Positions 1 to 12,472 of a stretch of DNA of 64,000 nucleotides are shown in pieces. Below the pieces are notes generated by a model. It ran no database searches and had not been told where the DNA came from. It saw only the letters and a list, made by a program, of their open reading frames with translations. Position 1 is the stretch's first letter. Every line of letters starts with the position of its first letter. Source of the stretch: Triplophysa rosa (taxonomy: Eukaryota; Chordata; Actinopteri; Cypriniformes; Nemacheilidae). The translations under genes and the position numbers were made by a program. The DNA is taken from NCBI RefSeq assembly GCF_024868665.1, contig NC_079896.1, forward strand, positions 2,300,978 through 2,364,977, written 5' to 3'.

Positions 1-1109
1 TGCCAGAATAGAGCCACATTTTCCCTCTCTTTTGAGAAAGTGAGATATACACAGACAGAGAATTAGTCTCAGGCTGTCTCATAGGCTGTCAAACGCTTCC
101 TCCTGTAACACTTATTTGCATAATCCTCCAGAGGTTACGGCGAGATATTCAAATGAATTTATCACATACGTTTGAGCGTCTTTCGTCTAATGCAACTTGT
201 TTGTGCTGCATGAGGAGTTGGGTCCTGACGACCGTTCTGTGGTCATCTGAAGTTGATGTTGTTTATCGTGGTTAAGTGGCTTTATCACCTGAAAAAACGC
301 AGTTGTGTGCAAACATGTCAACACGTATAATGTGGCACTTTGCTCTTTAGCTTGTGTCATATTCAGTGATCGCACTTTCGAGTGAGGAAACGTCAACATT
401 TTTTAAATGTTTTTTTATTTGTGAAGTCACACTTGTTATTCACGGTAACACCTGTGCGTTGGCCATAAGGGAGAGAGAGAGAGTAACTTCACCATCATCT
501 GTTGAAACATCTGCTCCTGACCTGCGACAACTCAAAAAAGTCGACTTTATTTAGAGACTGTCTAACACATTTTCATGTCCAATCTTATGAGAACATTAAA
601 GTGTCTTTGCAATGAACGTAAGAAACCTTTGTTTAAAAGAATAACTCATTTAAAATGAAAACGATCACTTTTTCTTCTACTCGATGTCTTCAAGATTTTG
701 ACATCCATGGACCACAATTTTGTAGATCGTCTTGGGTTCAGACACATCACATTACAGCCGATTTGATGTTAAACATCATTAACAGTCATGCGTCGTACCG
801 TTATATTTTGGGGGGGAATGAGAAATGCGCTTTTTTGTGTAATGTTTTGGACTTGACAGCTTCAGTCTCCGTTATGACAAAGAGCAGCGAGAATATTCTG
901 CTGAACATCATCTTTTGTGTTATTCAGATTAAAGTCATGCGGGTTTGGAACGACATGAGGCCGACTTGATGACAGAACTGTCATTTCTGTTTCAGAAGCT
1001 TATAAATGTTGGAGTAAATCTGTACAAGAGCTTGAAGATGTTGCAGTTGCATGTATTTGACTGTTATGTTTTACCATAAAAATATATGTTCCCAAAAGCA
1101 TCTTTGTTG

Positions 1110-1291
1110 GCCTGTAGGGTTTCATAGAAGAACCTTTACCTTTACAGAACCTTTCTGTTGCAAAATAAGGTATTTTGAAATGAAACAAAAGGACTTGGAA
1201 ATAAAGAAATTGTTATTTTAAGGACCTTAACAGAAAGGTTCTTTGGGGAACCAAAAATGCAATTTTTAGCACCTTTATTTTTAAGAGTGTA
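1110..1291. repeat. Short MITE of the ACACTCTTAAAAATAAAGGT family
   Basis: The right end (ACCTTTATTTTTAAGAGTGTA) is the reverse complement of the left end of the element at 15133. Internal AGAACCTTT and GGTTCTTTGG segments pair with each other. The left limit is approximate. Confidence 0.6.
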
Positions 1292-2335
1292 AAATTTAAA
1301 TATCCATTTCACGAACACTTTTATCCAAAGAGATTTACAGTGCATTCAACACAGCATTGTGCTAAAGTCCCTGGCGTTTACCGCTGCCCTGTACCATTTA
1401 CACAACAGTCATTCATGTCGATTTGGTGACCCGCCAAAAAACACAACACAAGAATTTGGGTCAGTTCACATTGTTTGAACAAAGATCTTTTAGCCACATC
1501 ATTTAAACAAATAACACGGGAAGTCAGTAAATATTGTCATAAAAATCTTGTCGTAAGATTAACTTTACATTACATGGAAGTGACTTTTTACAGGATTCAT
1601 TCGAACAGGTAGGCGTTTCTTAAAGAAGCAGTTACTACGGTGACTCAAAAAGCAGTGAAATAAATGTTTTCTAATGACTTGAGTGTAATATAACTCACCC
1701 CGGGATGTTTCTTTGCATGCTGGTACATTGTTTTGATCATGTTAACCTCGAGCTCTTAAAAGACGGATGGATGGAGAAGTGAGATGTGTGGACTGATTGT
1801 TCTGTACGAGGGTAGTTCGAGACTATGAGGGGAGATCTACGTAACAAAAGCAGCTCAATGGCCAATGACAACTAACCCGAAACTAGCCCAATTCGAAATA
1901 TGCTAAATGACTATCACTGTATAATAATCATCATATAAACGAATAAAATTTGCAAAGCTGTGATTTCAACTTTAAATTTTTTAATGTTTTTCATTTACTC
2001 ACCAGAACAAGTTAAGCATTTTTTTACAGCAACTCACCACTACCCAAAATGTAAAACAGTGTTTAAGTTGAAATGACTTACAAAGCCAATTTGATTGTAC
2101 TTTTAAAATAGAAAATACAGTTTACGATTTACCTTAAAATTTACAGCTGATTAACATTTGTGCACATTTAACCCAACAAACTCTTTTTAGGAGATTTGTT
2201 TTAAGGAACAACACTGCCACGAGTGTCGCTGTGTCTGGATATGTTTTATTCTTTTCAAAAAGTCATTATTTGCACGATTGTCATGAAATCTGGCTTGACG
2301 CAATAAAAATGTTGAGTTTGTCAGTATTACAGAAC

Positions 2336-2990
2336 AAAGCAACACAATCCCACAGGAATTCGTACGTATTTTACAAGGTGGCTAATTTGAAAGAATTTGT
2401 ATCTTATTTGCTTTATAGCGCCAATGTTAAGTTTTGGGGAGGGCCTTCAGTGTTGTTTTATTCTAAATAATCTTACATCTTTGTATGATTCACATTGTGC
2501 AAATTCATACGAAGTATAGGCACCTCCCAAATAGTTACGAATTCTTGAGACATCAGGTTGGAAAAAAACATTTTACTTTTGACAACATTCGTTTTTGCAC
2601 ATGTGAAATTCATGGGGATTTTCTGTAAGCGTGTGTCAACGTTGTAATGACATCTACCTTTAGCCTCGGTTTTTTATATAGCCTACTTATTTATCAACAC
2701 AATCGCACGGCAAAAACGTGACTATTTTACAATGTGCCTGATTTTAGCTAATTCGTATGAAATCGTACAATCTCATTCGTACATTTTATTACAATTTGCT
2801 TTCGCGCCAGTGATGTTAGAGTTAGGGGTGGGGCTTCAGTATAGCTTTCTTCTAGTAATCTTATGTTGTGAATCGTACAAAAACGTACGATTACTAGAAA
2901 AAGTTATATTAAAGCCCCACCCCTAACGTCACTGGCGCGAAAGCAAATTACACCAAAATATCACCTCGTAAAATAGTTACGAATTCCCGT
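2336..2990. repeat. Palindromic MITE family, two adjacent copies
   Basis: The second copy (about 2745-2990) is a near-perfect hairpin. The arm around 2796-2865 (TTTGCTTTCGCGCCAGTGAT, GGGGTGGGGCTT) returns inverted at 2885-2950 (AAGCCCCACCCCTAAC, GGCGCGAAAGCAAA). A diverged copy of the left arm lies at about 2350-2450, with GGAATTCGTACG and GGGGAGGGCC. Confidence 0.75.
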
Positions 2991-3004
2991 GAGATATATA
3001 TGTA

Positions 3005-3055
3005 TTTATTTATTTAGCAGACATTTTTTATCCAAAGCGACTTTCAAATGAGAGC
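3005..3055 (+). repeat. Fish SINE/LINE tail motif (TTTAGCAGAC...TCCAAAGCGACTT)
   Basis: TTTAGCAGACATTTTTTATC then CCAAAGCGACTTTCAA matches the widespread fish retroposon tail. Related fragments lie near 1308-1345 (ACACTTTTATCCAAAGAGAT) and 39580-39620 (ATGCATTTAGCAGACAG). Confidence 0.65.
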
Positions 3056-4419
3056 GCATTTAATGTTTTGTCTAAAGAGTCATCATTAAGTGTGGTCTAC
3101 AAAATGCTTGCATATTGCACTAAAGTTTATAAGAGCCGGATCATAAAGCACGGTTTAGTTCATGTTTTGATTAAAGATTTGTATAACAGAATTGTAACAA
3201 AGTTGCCTTGTGTCCACCGATCAGCTTCAAGCTTTGACCCTAGGGGATGTTTACACGGATGGATTGACAGTTAGTTACAAACATCAGCGGCTGTGAATGA
3301 AACTCTGATGACACTGAAACTGTGATGTGATTAGCGGAGATGTAATGTCATTTAAATATGGATGTAGCACAGACTTCATTAACTCTGACACTCTTAATTA
3401 TAGATGTTCACAACACAGGTGACTGTCTGATGATAGCCCCTATGATATAATCAGTGCTGAATTATCATTTCTAATAAAACCACGATGGTCCAAGATGCAA
3501 ATTATCCACACGAATCAACACTCACATACATAATACATCACAGAGTAAATAAAGGGTAAACGCATCCTAACTCAAAATCACAATCATTTCATAGACTAAT
3601 AGCTAATGTGTTGCTCTGCGTGTCTCTTAAATCTCTCATCCAGGATGAGACGTCCATGGGGCAGGTGGAGGTGTGTGGGGTCGTGTGATGTTTCCTCAGC
3701 GTTTAACTGATGTGACACCTTCCTCTCCAAGACGCCCTTGAGCCGTCTACCTGTGAACACAGTCTGCTTCCCATGATGCTCGGTGTCAACAACAAAGAGA
3801 TCAGCGGTACCCGAAGAGGACCGACAGCATTTCCAATCAGCTCAACTGTGTAGATACGTATGACATCCACGGAACTGAGATGCGACCGGGGTGACCTTGA
3901 GATCACAGAGAAGGTGGACATAGATTTCGTAGACATGAGAGAGAGTAAATGATAACAAAAATCTCATTTTGGGTAGGAACTATCGCTGTAACACTCTACA
4001 TACTCCTGCATATATTATACTTGTCAAATTGAAAAATTACAAAATAAAGAGGAACAACTGCTGTCAGCAGAATTCGAGCCCTGCGCCATGTGTGAATACT
4101 AAAGAGAGTATTTCCATTGAACATAGAAATGAAAGACACGGGTGCTGTGATGTGGGAATGATGAGAGAATGACATTTCTGAGTAATTGATTGTCGTTTAC
4201 ACAAACGGTGGAATTGAAGCAGCTGGATTTTTGCGTCTCCAGTGAAAAAGCATCTTCTTTTCTGGAGCTTTAAACTTGAAAGGATTTGAAAGGAAATTTT
4301 AATTTAAAGTAAAGAACTGCGAGGACACTTTCAGACCCCTAAAAATAAGAATCACAAATCTTTGATATCTCAAGTATTTCTCGTAGAAATCATGGTGTCA
4401 AATGTAGTGCAAATGGAAA

Positions 4420-4690
4420 CTTTTGCTTAAGTCTAATGATGTTTCTCCTGAGGAAAAAGAGCCAGAAATCTCACAAATGTCATTAGAGTTTCAGAAGAGA
4501 TGTCAACAATGTGTCAAACTGAGCTCAGATTTGTCAAGTCTGCAATCAAAAGTCGATATTATTGAAGATCTCCCATCTCAAACATTTCTCATCAAATGTA
4601 CCCAAATCCAGATTATTTAACCACTACAATCTCATTTGTTTCAGTTTTTATTTCTTCTAAAGCAATTTTAGAAGAAATATCTGAGACTTT
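4420..4690 (+). repeat. Low-copy repeat, forward copy, with protein-like segment
   Basis: It shares strong similarity with the inverted copy at 6530-6800. The plus-strand translation reads FQKRCQQCVKLSSDLSSLQS then DLPSQTFLIK; the other copy reads nearly the same. I do not recognise the family. Details are in the findings. Confidence 0.6.
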
Positions 4691-4699
4691 GTTGATACT

Positions 4700-5560
4700 T
4701 AAAATGCAGAGCCGATACGCAGACTACGCAGGTTGCGTAGGGCCCCTGCACCACCAGGGGCCCCCTTGAGTACCAAATCAAAAACACTATTGTAAACAAG
4801 ACGCTATTTTTAGAACTTGTGGATTCAACTTTAGAAATTTCCTTTTTAATCCTTCATTTATTTAATTACTGTTACATACTCGGATATCATGCAGTGGGCA
4901 CCAAGTAATGACATGCGCATGATGTGCTGATATACTTAAAATAAAAATGATATACTAAAAATAATAAAACGGCAACAACGTGAAGCAAAAGAACCAGAAG
5001 GCAATGTGTTTTTGTACTATTTTAAAGTCTTATTTTGTTTTGCCAAATTATGCAATGCGTTAGCCTACTTACAAAACAATTATCCAGTACAGATTTACAC
5101 ATTTGTCCACTGCATTTGTTTTGCCCGTGATATATCATTTTAAGTTTGTGCCATCACATTTAGAGAATAATTGCTTAGCTTTCTTGATTAAACTGTATTT
5201 ATCATGCTTTATTTTTGTTAGTAAATCACTTATTTGGTAATAAAAACACAGCGTTTGCGTGTAATAGGTTTTTTTTATAAAGCTAGATGTTTCCAGAGCC
5301 ACGTGTTAGGTCAATCAAAATTTGAATTTAATAGTAGGCCTATACTTAATTGTTTAAGTGTATAAAATGAACCCCCAGTTTAATGTTTAATGTTGTTTGT
5401 CTTTCAGACTTCATTTGTTTAAATGTCTTAATTTATTTATTATTTTTTATTTCTCATAGTTTATGTTTAGGCTATATCTATCTATATCTAGATTTAATTA
5501 TTTGTACAAGCGCCCCTCACAACTTTGCTTACTGCCCCCCAAACATCTAGAATCGGCACA
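4700..5560. repeat. Possible repeat with GGGGCCCC stem at its left side
   Basis: The left edge holds GCGTAGGGCCCCTGCACCAC and CAGGGGCCCCCTTG, a strong local hairpin. The right edge (CTAGAATCGGCACA) faces the left GCCGATACG. The middle is AT-rich. Boundaries and family are unknown. Confidence 0.35.
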
Positions 5561-6529
5561 TGACAGAGAACTCCACCGAATATCCTGAGCTACAAAAGCG
5601 CAACACAATTTTTGAATCCTTCCCAAAGATTGTGCACCGGTTTTCAAAATTTGTGTTTTTTCAACCGGTGGGTAAGAGGTGTGTGTGTTGGAGCACACTG
5701 GTGCATTCGCAGGACGATGACCTCACACAGACCACCTCCATAAATGTTATATGAGCGTCTGTGTGTTAAGATTAGACTTCACACAATACCTTTATAAATG
5801 TGTGAGCAGACACTGGACGAGACTGTAAGTGTGTGGTGAGCTTGTTCAACTGATGAAACAGAGATTCATTCGTCAAGTAAGCAAGAGGAAAATGAAACGA
5901 GACAGAAACTTTGTTCAGCCTGTGTAACAGCATCAAACCGCACCGCAGAGCAGCTGAACTCACAGTTTTCAAGACAAACGTTCACGGAACACCACATCTG
6001 ATCTTATTTGCATAAAAGATGTTTTCCTTAAGAATGAAGTTGTTAATGAATTGCTTGAAACTCAGAGTGTGGCCAGACAGACGGAGAAGCGGATTGTGAC
6101 GCAGCGGGCAGCGCCACCGCATCTGTCAACACTCCAAAGTAAAAATGAAAAGCATCTGCGAGTGATCAAATGTTACACGTGCCAATCGCTCACGGTCACA
6201 AGCGCTCATTCCCTTGTTTATGAACGGAAAGAATCAACATGTTCCTTTAAGTGTTTAATCACTTTCAAATGTCTGAATGACTCTGCATTTGTGTTGCGTG
6301 TAATGGATTACTAAATAACAAATGAAGTCAATTACTTTTAAGGGGTTCCTCTTTATTTTTAAGTAATCTAATAACAGCTACTTATGATTTCTGTATATTT
6401 GATATCCAGGAACATTGTATTGCTCAGATGTTGCTCTTTCGTAGCTCTGGAGATTTGAAGTTCTTCGTTGTGTTTCATTTAAGCATCAATTTATTGTTCG
6501 AGAAATTGCTTAGGAGAAATAAAAAAATG

Positions 6530-6800
6530 TGACGAGAGACAATTGGTGATATCCACGAAGAGTATGGAAGTGTGAATGTAGATTGTAGAGGTAAAATCAT
6601 CTGGATTTGTGTAAATTTGATGAGAAATGTTTGAGATGGGAGATCTTTAAGAATATTGAGTTTTGATTGCAGATTTAACAAATCTGAGCTCAGTTTCAGA
6701 CATTGTTGACATCTCTTCTGAAACAAAAAACTAATGACAGAGACATCTTTCATAATCCTCAAGAGAAATATTTGAGACATAAGCATTTGCTCAACATTTA
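6530..6800 (-). repeat. Low-copy repeat, inverted copy of 4420-4690
   Basis: The minus-strand translation reads FQKRCQQCLKLSSDLLNLQS then DLPSQTFLIKFTQIQ, matching the forward copy with few changes. The two copies form a widely spaced inverted repeat. Confidence 0.6.
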
Positions 6801-8644
6801 ATCTCACTAATGTCTACAAAAAATAAGTGAGATTTCTTCCAGTATATCTGTGACTTTTCTTTCTTACAGGTACTGTTTAACAGTTCTATACAAACAATAT
6901 TGAAATTAAAATCCAAATTTAGGCAAATTTGCTTTAAAACGAGTTCGAAATTTCATTTTTATTCATTTTAAAATATTATTAGCTACACTAATGGATCAAA
7001 AAATGCAACGATCAGGAATGTAAAGGATGTAAAAATCCATTTTTGTTGTCGACGTGGTCCAGATTGATACAGATTTTTTATCTATAACATGTATTACAAT
7101 TTAAAGTAATTATTCATTTAAATACAGTACAATGTAATTAGTAATAAATACAACTTTTGAAGGAATTTACCCAACACTGCAAAGAAAGACATCAAAGCAA
7201 GTGTCACGAATTGAAAAACAGAAAAAGCACTTTTCATACAAAATATTTGAAGTTTGCCAAACATTGTCTGCAGTTATAGATTCCCAGCAAAATAATACAG
7301 TTTGTCATCTAGCATGACATGCAGTAGAGCAATATTCGACATTTCACCTGCGCTGAAAAAGATTCAGACGCTGTCAGGGAGCAATTAAAAATTCATGACA
7401 ATGTAAATCTGCATATTATCCTGCAGACATTTGTGACTTTTTTCTAATTCACGCTTGTCAGTGTTTTAAACGGTGAATTCCTGTCCAACAAAAACTTTTT
7501 AATGGATGATGAGAAAAAGCTCACGGTTCGGAATTCACATGGAGAACTGAAGTGACGCCGACGGTAATTCAGTTTTTAATCCTGTTCCATCACAGACGGG
7601 AAGCATGAATGAAAGATGGGAGGAAAGAGATGGTCTCTGCGAGTAAAGCCGTGAATAATGTCGCATATTACAGCATGTTATTGCTGCTCTTTACTGTCCA
7701 CCGGGATAATGAATTTATCACTTTATGGCAAAATCCATAATGGAATTATCTCAAGGTGTCGTGCGGAGAATCATTACAAACTGAATTATTTCTCTTTTCT
7801 CTGCTTTTGTGTTTGTGCGTTCGCTGCAGAAGAACGGCCTGCAGGAATCATTACGGTCTGTCTGAAGATTAAAAATATATCTCCCGCACCCTCTTCTTCA
7901 TTGGATTTTTAATGTTCTGCTCGTGTTTTAATCAAATCGCCGCTTGTGCCGTTGCAGGAACCGGCTGGAGAGCTTTAGTCGGTGGGTCAGAGCCGAGATG
8001 TTTGGGTTTGTTTTGAAGGACGGCATCTGTCTAGACGGACACAAAACTACTTCATTTATATTCATGGTTCATCTGAAAAAAAAAGATTTTTGCTGTAAAC
8101 TACTGTTAAATTCATGAAAGCTCACAAAGATGCAAAATGAAAGACGGAAGGAAGGCCGGGTGCAGGAACGGTGAGTCTCTGGTTTCTCTCTTCCGAGGTT
8201 TTGAGGGCATGTCAGTGCAGTTTCCATCCAACGCTTTGTCTTCAGAGGCGTCAATTAATCACATTTCCGTATGTCGAGGGCCCTTAAACTAGAGAGTCCC
8301 TTTTTAATGGAACGCCCAGGCAAATTGCAGGGTTGTGCCGCTCCGTATTTTTCGTTGATAGACTTCCATATTGCAAAATCGATTCTCAGCACCTTCTCGC
8401 AGTAGTAAAATCTATCTCTTAGGTGCGTGAATGAGAGTGGTTCTCGTGTCGTGGACTCGGTGTGGGCTATAGTCTGCCCTCCAGCGTAGTGATTTGTGCG
8501 CTAGTCTGGCTTTTATTCTTTTCTGAAGTGAATGCTATTGATATGAGGTTCCTCTGGAGAACCTCAATGTGAGACATATGTCCTTCATTTCAAGAGAGAC
8601 ACTCGATGTTTTCCATCATTGTATGATGTCATGTCATGTATAGA

Positions 8645-9470
8645 CCTGAGGCTAGATTCCTCTCTTCTTTTCTGATCTCTCCTCAACTCTTCTCCTTCTT
8701 TCCCATCTCCTCACTCTTTCTTGTCTCCTCCCGTCATCTCTTCTCATCTCCTCTCATCTTTTCTCATGTCTCCTCTTCTCATCTCTCATTTTTTCTTAAC
8801 TCCTCTTTTTTCTCACCTCCTCTCATCCTTTTTCATCTCCCTTTATCTTTTTTCTCATCTCATTACATCTCCTCTCACCTCATTTCTTTTGTCTCATCTC
8901 CTCGGATCTCATCTTTTCTTATTTCCGTTTTCTGACCTCTTTTCCATCTCATCTCATCTTTAATCATCATTTTTCATCTATGTTCTTATATCTCATCTTT
9001 TCTCGTCTCGTGTCTTTTTGCCTCCTCTCATCTCCTCTGACCTCATCTTTCTTCATCTCTTCATTTTTTCTTGTCTCCTCTCTTCTCATCTCCTTTCACT
9101 TCCTATGATCTCATCTTTTCTCGTCTCGTCTCATCTCATGTCTTCACATCTCAAATGTTTTCCTCAACTCCTCTTATCTCGTTTTTCTCATCTCCTCTCA
9201 TGTTTTCTCATTTCCCTTGGTCTTTTTTCCTCATATCTTTTCATCTCATCGTCTCTCTTCTATTGTCATCACTTTTCATCTCCTCTGACCTCATCTTTCT
9301 TCATCTCTTCATTTTTTCTTGTCTCCTCTCTTCTCATCTCCGTTCACTTGCTCTGATCGCATCTTCTCTATTCTCTTCTCCTCTCATCTCTTCTCGTCTC
9401 CTCTTATCCTTCTCTTCTCTTCTCAACTCTTCTCATCACATCTCATCTCTTCTCTTTTCTTCGTGTCTGG
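8645..9470. repeat. CT-rich TCTCATCTCC-type degenerate tandem repeat
   Basis: About 830 bases consist almost only of pyrimidines on the plus strand, built from variants of TCTCATCTCC, CTTTTCTCAT and TCCTCTCATC. A longer unit recurs: the segment with CTGACCTCATCTTTCTTCAT and the Phe-Phe-Leu-Val-coding stretch after it appears near 9038 and 9286. Long open frames across it are low-complexity by-products. Confidence 0.9.
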
Positions 9471-9487
9471 TGAGATCACATTGATAT

Positions 9488-9526
<39 letters not shown>

Positions 9527-9539
9527 GTGTGTGCGTGTG

Positions 9540-9605
9540 NNNNNNNNNNNNNNNNNNNNNNNNNNNNNNNNNNNNNNNNNNNNNNNNNNNNNNNNNNNNN
9601 NNNNN
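9540..9605. other. Assembly gap (66 N) inside a GT repeat
   Basis: A run of N interrupts a (GT)n/(GCGT)n microsatellite (about 9488-9539 and 9606-9675). The true repeat length is unknown. Open frames crossing it are artefacts. Confidence 0.99.
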
Positions 9606-11670
9606 GTGTGTGTTGTTGTGTGGGGGGTGCGTGCGTGCGTGCGTGTGTGTGCGTGCGTGCGTGCGTGTGTGTGTGCAGACAGTGCTGAGTTTCTAGTTAG
9701 CCGTGCAAAGCTCAGCAGCTCGACCTCACTCTCACATTATTCTTCATTTACAGTGAGTCGAAGTACAGCGGCCTCACGTCTCTCACGACAAACTCAAATT
9801 TATTGAGCTGCCCGACTCGTGCTAATTGAAAGAAATTGTGTGTCTGTTTGTGTTCCAGACTGTTTGAGAAGCATGTGAGGTGGCATGTTAAAGCATGAAG
9901 TGGCCCGCGGGTAGCTCGTGAGCGCCACCCGGAGGGTGAGGACGACTGAGGTCTGAGGTGACAGGTGAGTATGATGGTCAGTAATGTTAGACAGTTTGCA
10001 CCATAAATAATGACAGATTTGATGAAGATGTGATTTGTGTGCATGCACAGCGATGGACCAGATCCTCATTCTTGTTACAGACATCAAACCACTAAAACAT
10101 CTGTGCAATTCACTGTACACACATAACTTAAATGTCTTTAATATGGCTTCTGTAAGACTTGTTGATTTCAGAAACGCCTGGTTCTCTGGTGTTCATGAGA
10201 GCGTGTGGCCGCAGTGAAAGGTTTCTCCGCAGGTCTCACACGCCGCAGCTCGCTGTCTCCATGAGACCACCATTTGTGTGCAGTGTGAAGTTAAAGACAG
10301 AAATGCACAAACCCAGAGCTGTCAGGAAGCATTGACACGGCAGCACATTTCTCCTCTCTCTCTCTCTCTTTTCCTCTGTCAGGACTGGAACACCTTGTAT
10401 CTCCAGCACAGAAAACTCCCGATAATTGCCTGATTCAATATTCGCAAGAGAAATCTGGAGGAAAAATATGTTGAAAACGACTTTGTGGAAAATAATTCTG
10501 CCAAGAGTGGCACATTCAAATGTAAAATAATGTGATGTTTTTGTGTGTGCGTGTACCAGACGCCTCCATTGCATGTACACACAAACCACGTGAATGAGGA
10601 GGAGGAGGAGGAGGATGTGAAGATCTCCAGAACCTCAATACATCTTTTGATCTTAGAAGATCTTAGAAGGGTAGTTTAGAAGAATCACACACACTTTGAT
10701 CGATTCATTTCCTTTCGCAGGCTCCCTCCACGTCATTTTAACATTCTTCCAATCTCACTTATATTTTAGGTCACTTCACAGTCCTTCTCAGGGATCTGGC
10801 TTGGCTGACAATTTCCGGTCCAGATTGACACACTGACCATCTGCGGTAGGTTCAGTGCGGTCATAGAAATCCATCAGAAGTTGTTCATGCCGTTTTTTTA
10901 CTCTGCAAAACTCCCTCTGTATTGTCACACTGTGGCTCGTGAGACGGTCATTCCCACGAGGCCGTTCCCTGGCGTCGCTCGCTTCTCTGTAGATATTGAG
11001 AAGCTCTTTCTGACAGCGGCCGGGGCGAACCGCCTCTGCGATGGCCTATCACTGTCACCAATTTGTACATAGCCATGAGGGCCATAGAGGGGACAGACAA
11101 TCAGCTCGACCCACAGAGCGATAATGAGCCTCACCGGATGCCCACCTGTCCACAGCAAGTGCCACATTCAACTCCTGTACACACACCTGTGTGTGCGTGT
11201 ATGTAGTCACTTATATGTATCTACGGAAAAATGTAAACTCTGTCCGAGATATTTCAGAAAAAAGACTGCCTATGTAAACATATCTAAGTATATTAGGCCT
11301 ATACTATAGCAGTATAGTGATGGCATCGCGTAGGCCCTGTTGTTTTTACTTGTTGTTTTGTATAGCATGATAATACAGGTAATTTTTTAGAAAGTTTAGA
11401 ATGTACTTATTACATAATAAATACATTACGTAAAATTTAAATAAACCGATAAATTAAGCATATAATTAATTTATGAGTGTGAACTAACATTTTAAGGTCA
11501 ACTTAAATTTTAATAAATACCTACAAATATAGAGTATTTATGTAACTTGACTATTTTTCCTTTTTATATAAATATTAAATAAAGATCATAATTCTAACGT
11601 AATACTTGAGGTCTTTTAAATAACACTTTTTTACACGTGAAGGATTCACACACGTTCGAGTTTAAACGAG

Positions 11671-12042
11671 CACTGACACCTGCTGGCAGCTGACGGTACT
11701 GCTACTCAAAACCAACCTGAAGGATTACTAGCCTTGTACATTTTAGTCACATAACAAAACGCATAACGTCTTAATTGGCCTAAACGTACAACATTTTTAT
11801 CTGAACGTCTGCTCCACGCAAATATGTTAAAACGATCATAGACACAATAAACTTACTGACCATATATTTTTCATATTTTAGTTAACTCAGAAATCAAGCT
11901 TGTCTCCCGCATGACTTTATCTTCTGTGTAAATGACACCAAAAATGATCATGTATCAATAAGAAGCTTTTGAGATAACAAATCAGATTCTTTTTGGCTTG
12001 GTTTTGAGTCGCAGTACCGGTAGCCGCCACCCGGTGTCAGTG
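11671..12042. mobile_element. MITE with ~33-bp terminal inverted repeats
   Basis: The left end begins CACTGACACCTGCTGGCAGC and reaches GGTACTGC. The right end, read inverted, is CACTGACACCGGGTGGCGGC and also reaches GGTACTGC. The interior is AT-rich with no coding potential. I found no clear target-site duplication. Confidence 0.65.
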
Positions 12043-12273
12043 TTTGATCACAACACGTCTATAAATCCTGCACGTGGTAGATGTGTTCCAACGTTAGAAA
12101 GACTGCAGGCATTACATTTCGAGCTTTGAGTCCTGGCTGAGCAGTTTTCATGTTCTTTTGTGGGTTTGCTCCGAGCACTATAGTTTCCCCAAAGTCCAAC
12201 TCAATTCAGAGAACTCAGCAATCAAATGTTCAAATAAAATATATACAAATCAAATACATATTTATTTAAAATA

Positions 12274-12472
12274 TTAAGGTTGGAATACACTACACGACTT
12301 TTAAAATCTGAACAGATTTTAAAAAACTAGACATCACACACTTGCAGACTTTTTTAAAGTTTGCAGAGAAAAACAGGGCATCACACACTACGCGGTAAAA
12401 TATGCAGACTAGTCCAGACTGAATATCTGGGCAACATCTGAGCAAAAGTCTTGTAGTGTATTACAGCCTTAA
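12274..12472. mobile_element. TTAA-flanked MITE, 199 bp
   Basis: Flanked by TTAA on both sides, with ends GGTTGGAATACACTACACGA and, inverted, GGCTGTAATACACTACAAGA. TTAA duplication is typical of the piggyBac and Kolobok superfamilies. Non-autonomous. Confidence 0.85.

Noticed and set aside
4040..4110. TTCGAGCCC-containing stretch considered as a tRNA T-loop
   Set aside because: No matching D-arm, anticodon stem or acceptor pairing could be drawn around it.
8636..9696. Several overlapping open frames of 80-137 codons rich in Ser, Leu, Phe
   Set aside because: They arise from the CT-rich tandem repeat and the GT repeat, occur in several frames at once, and one crosses the N gap.
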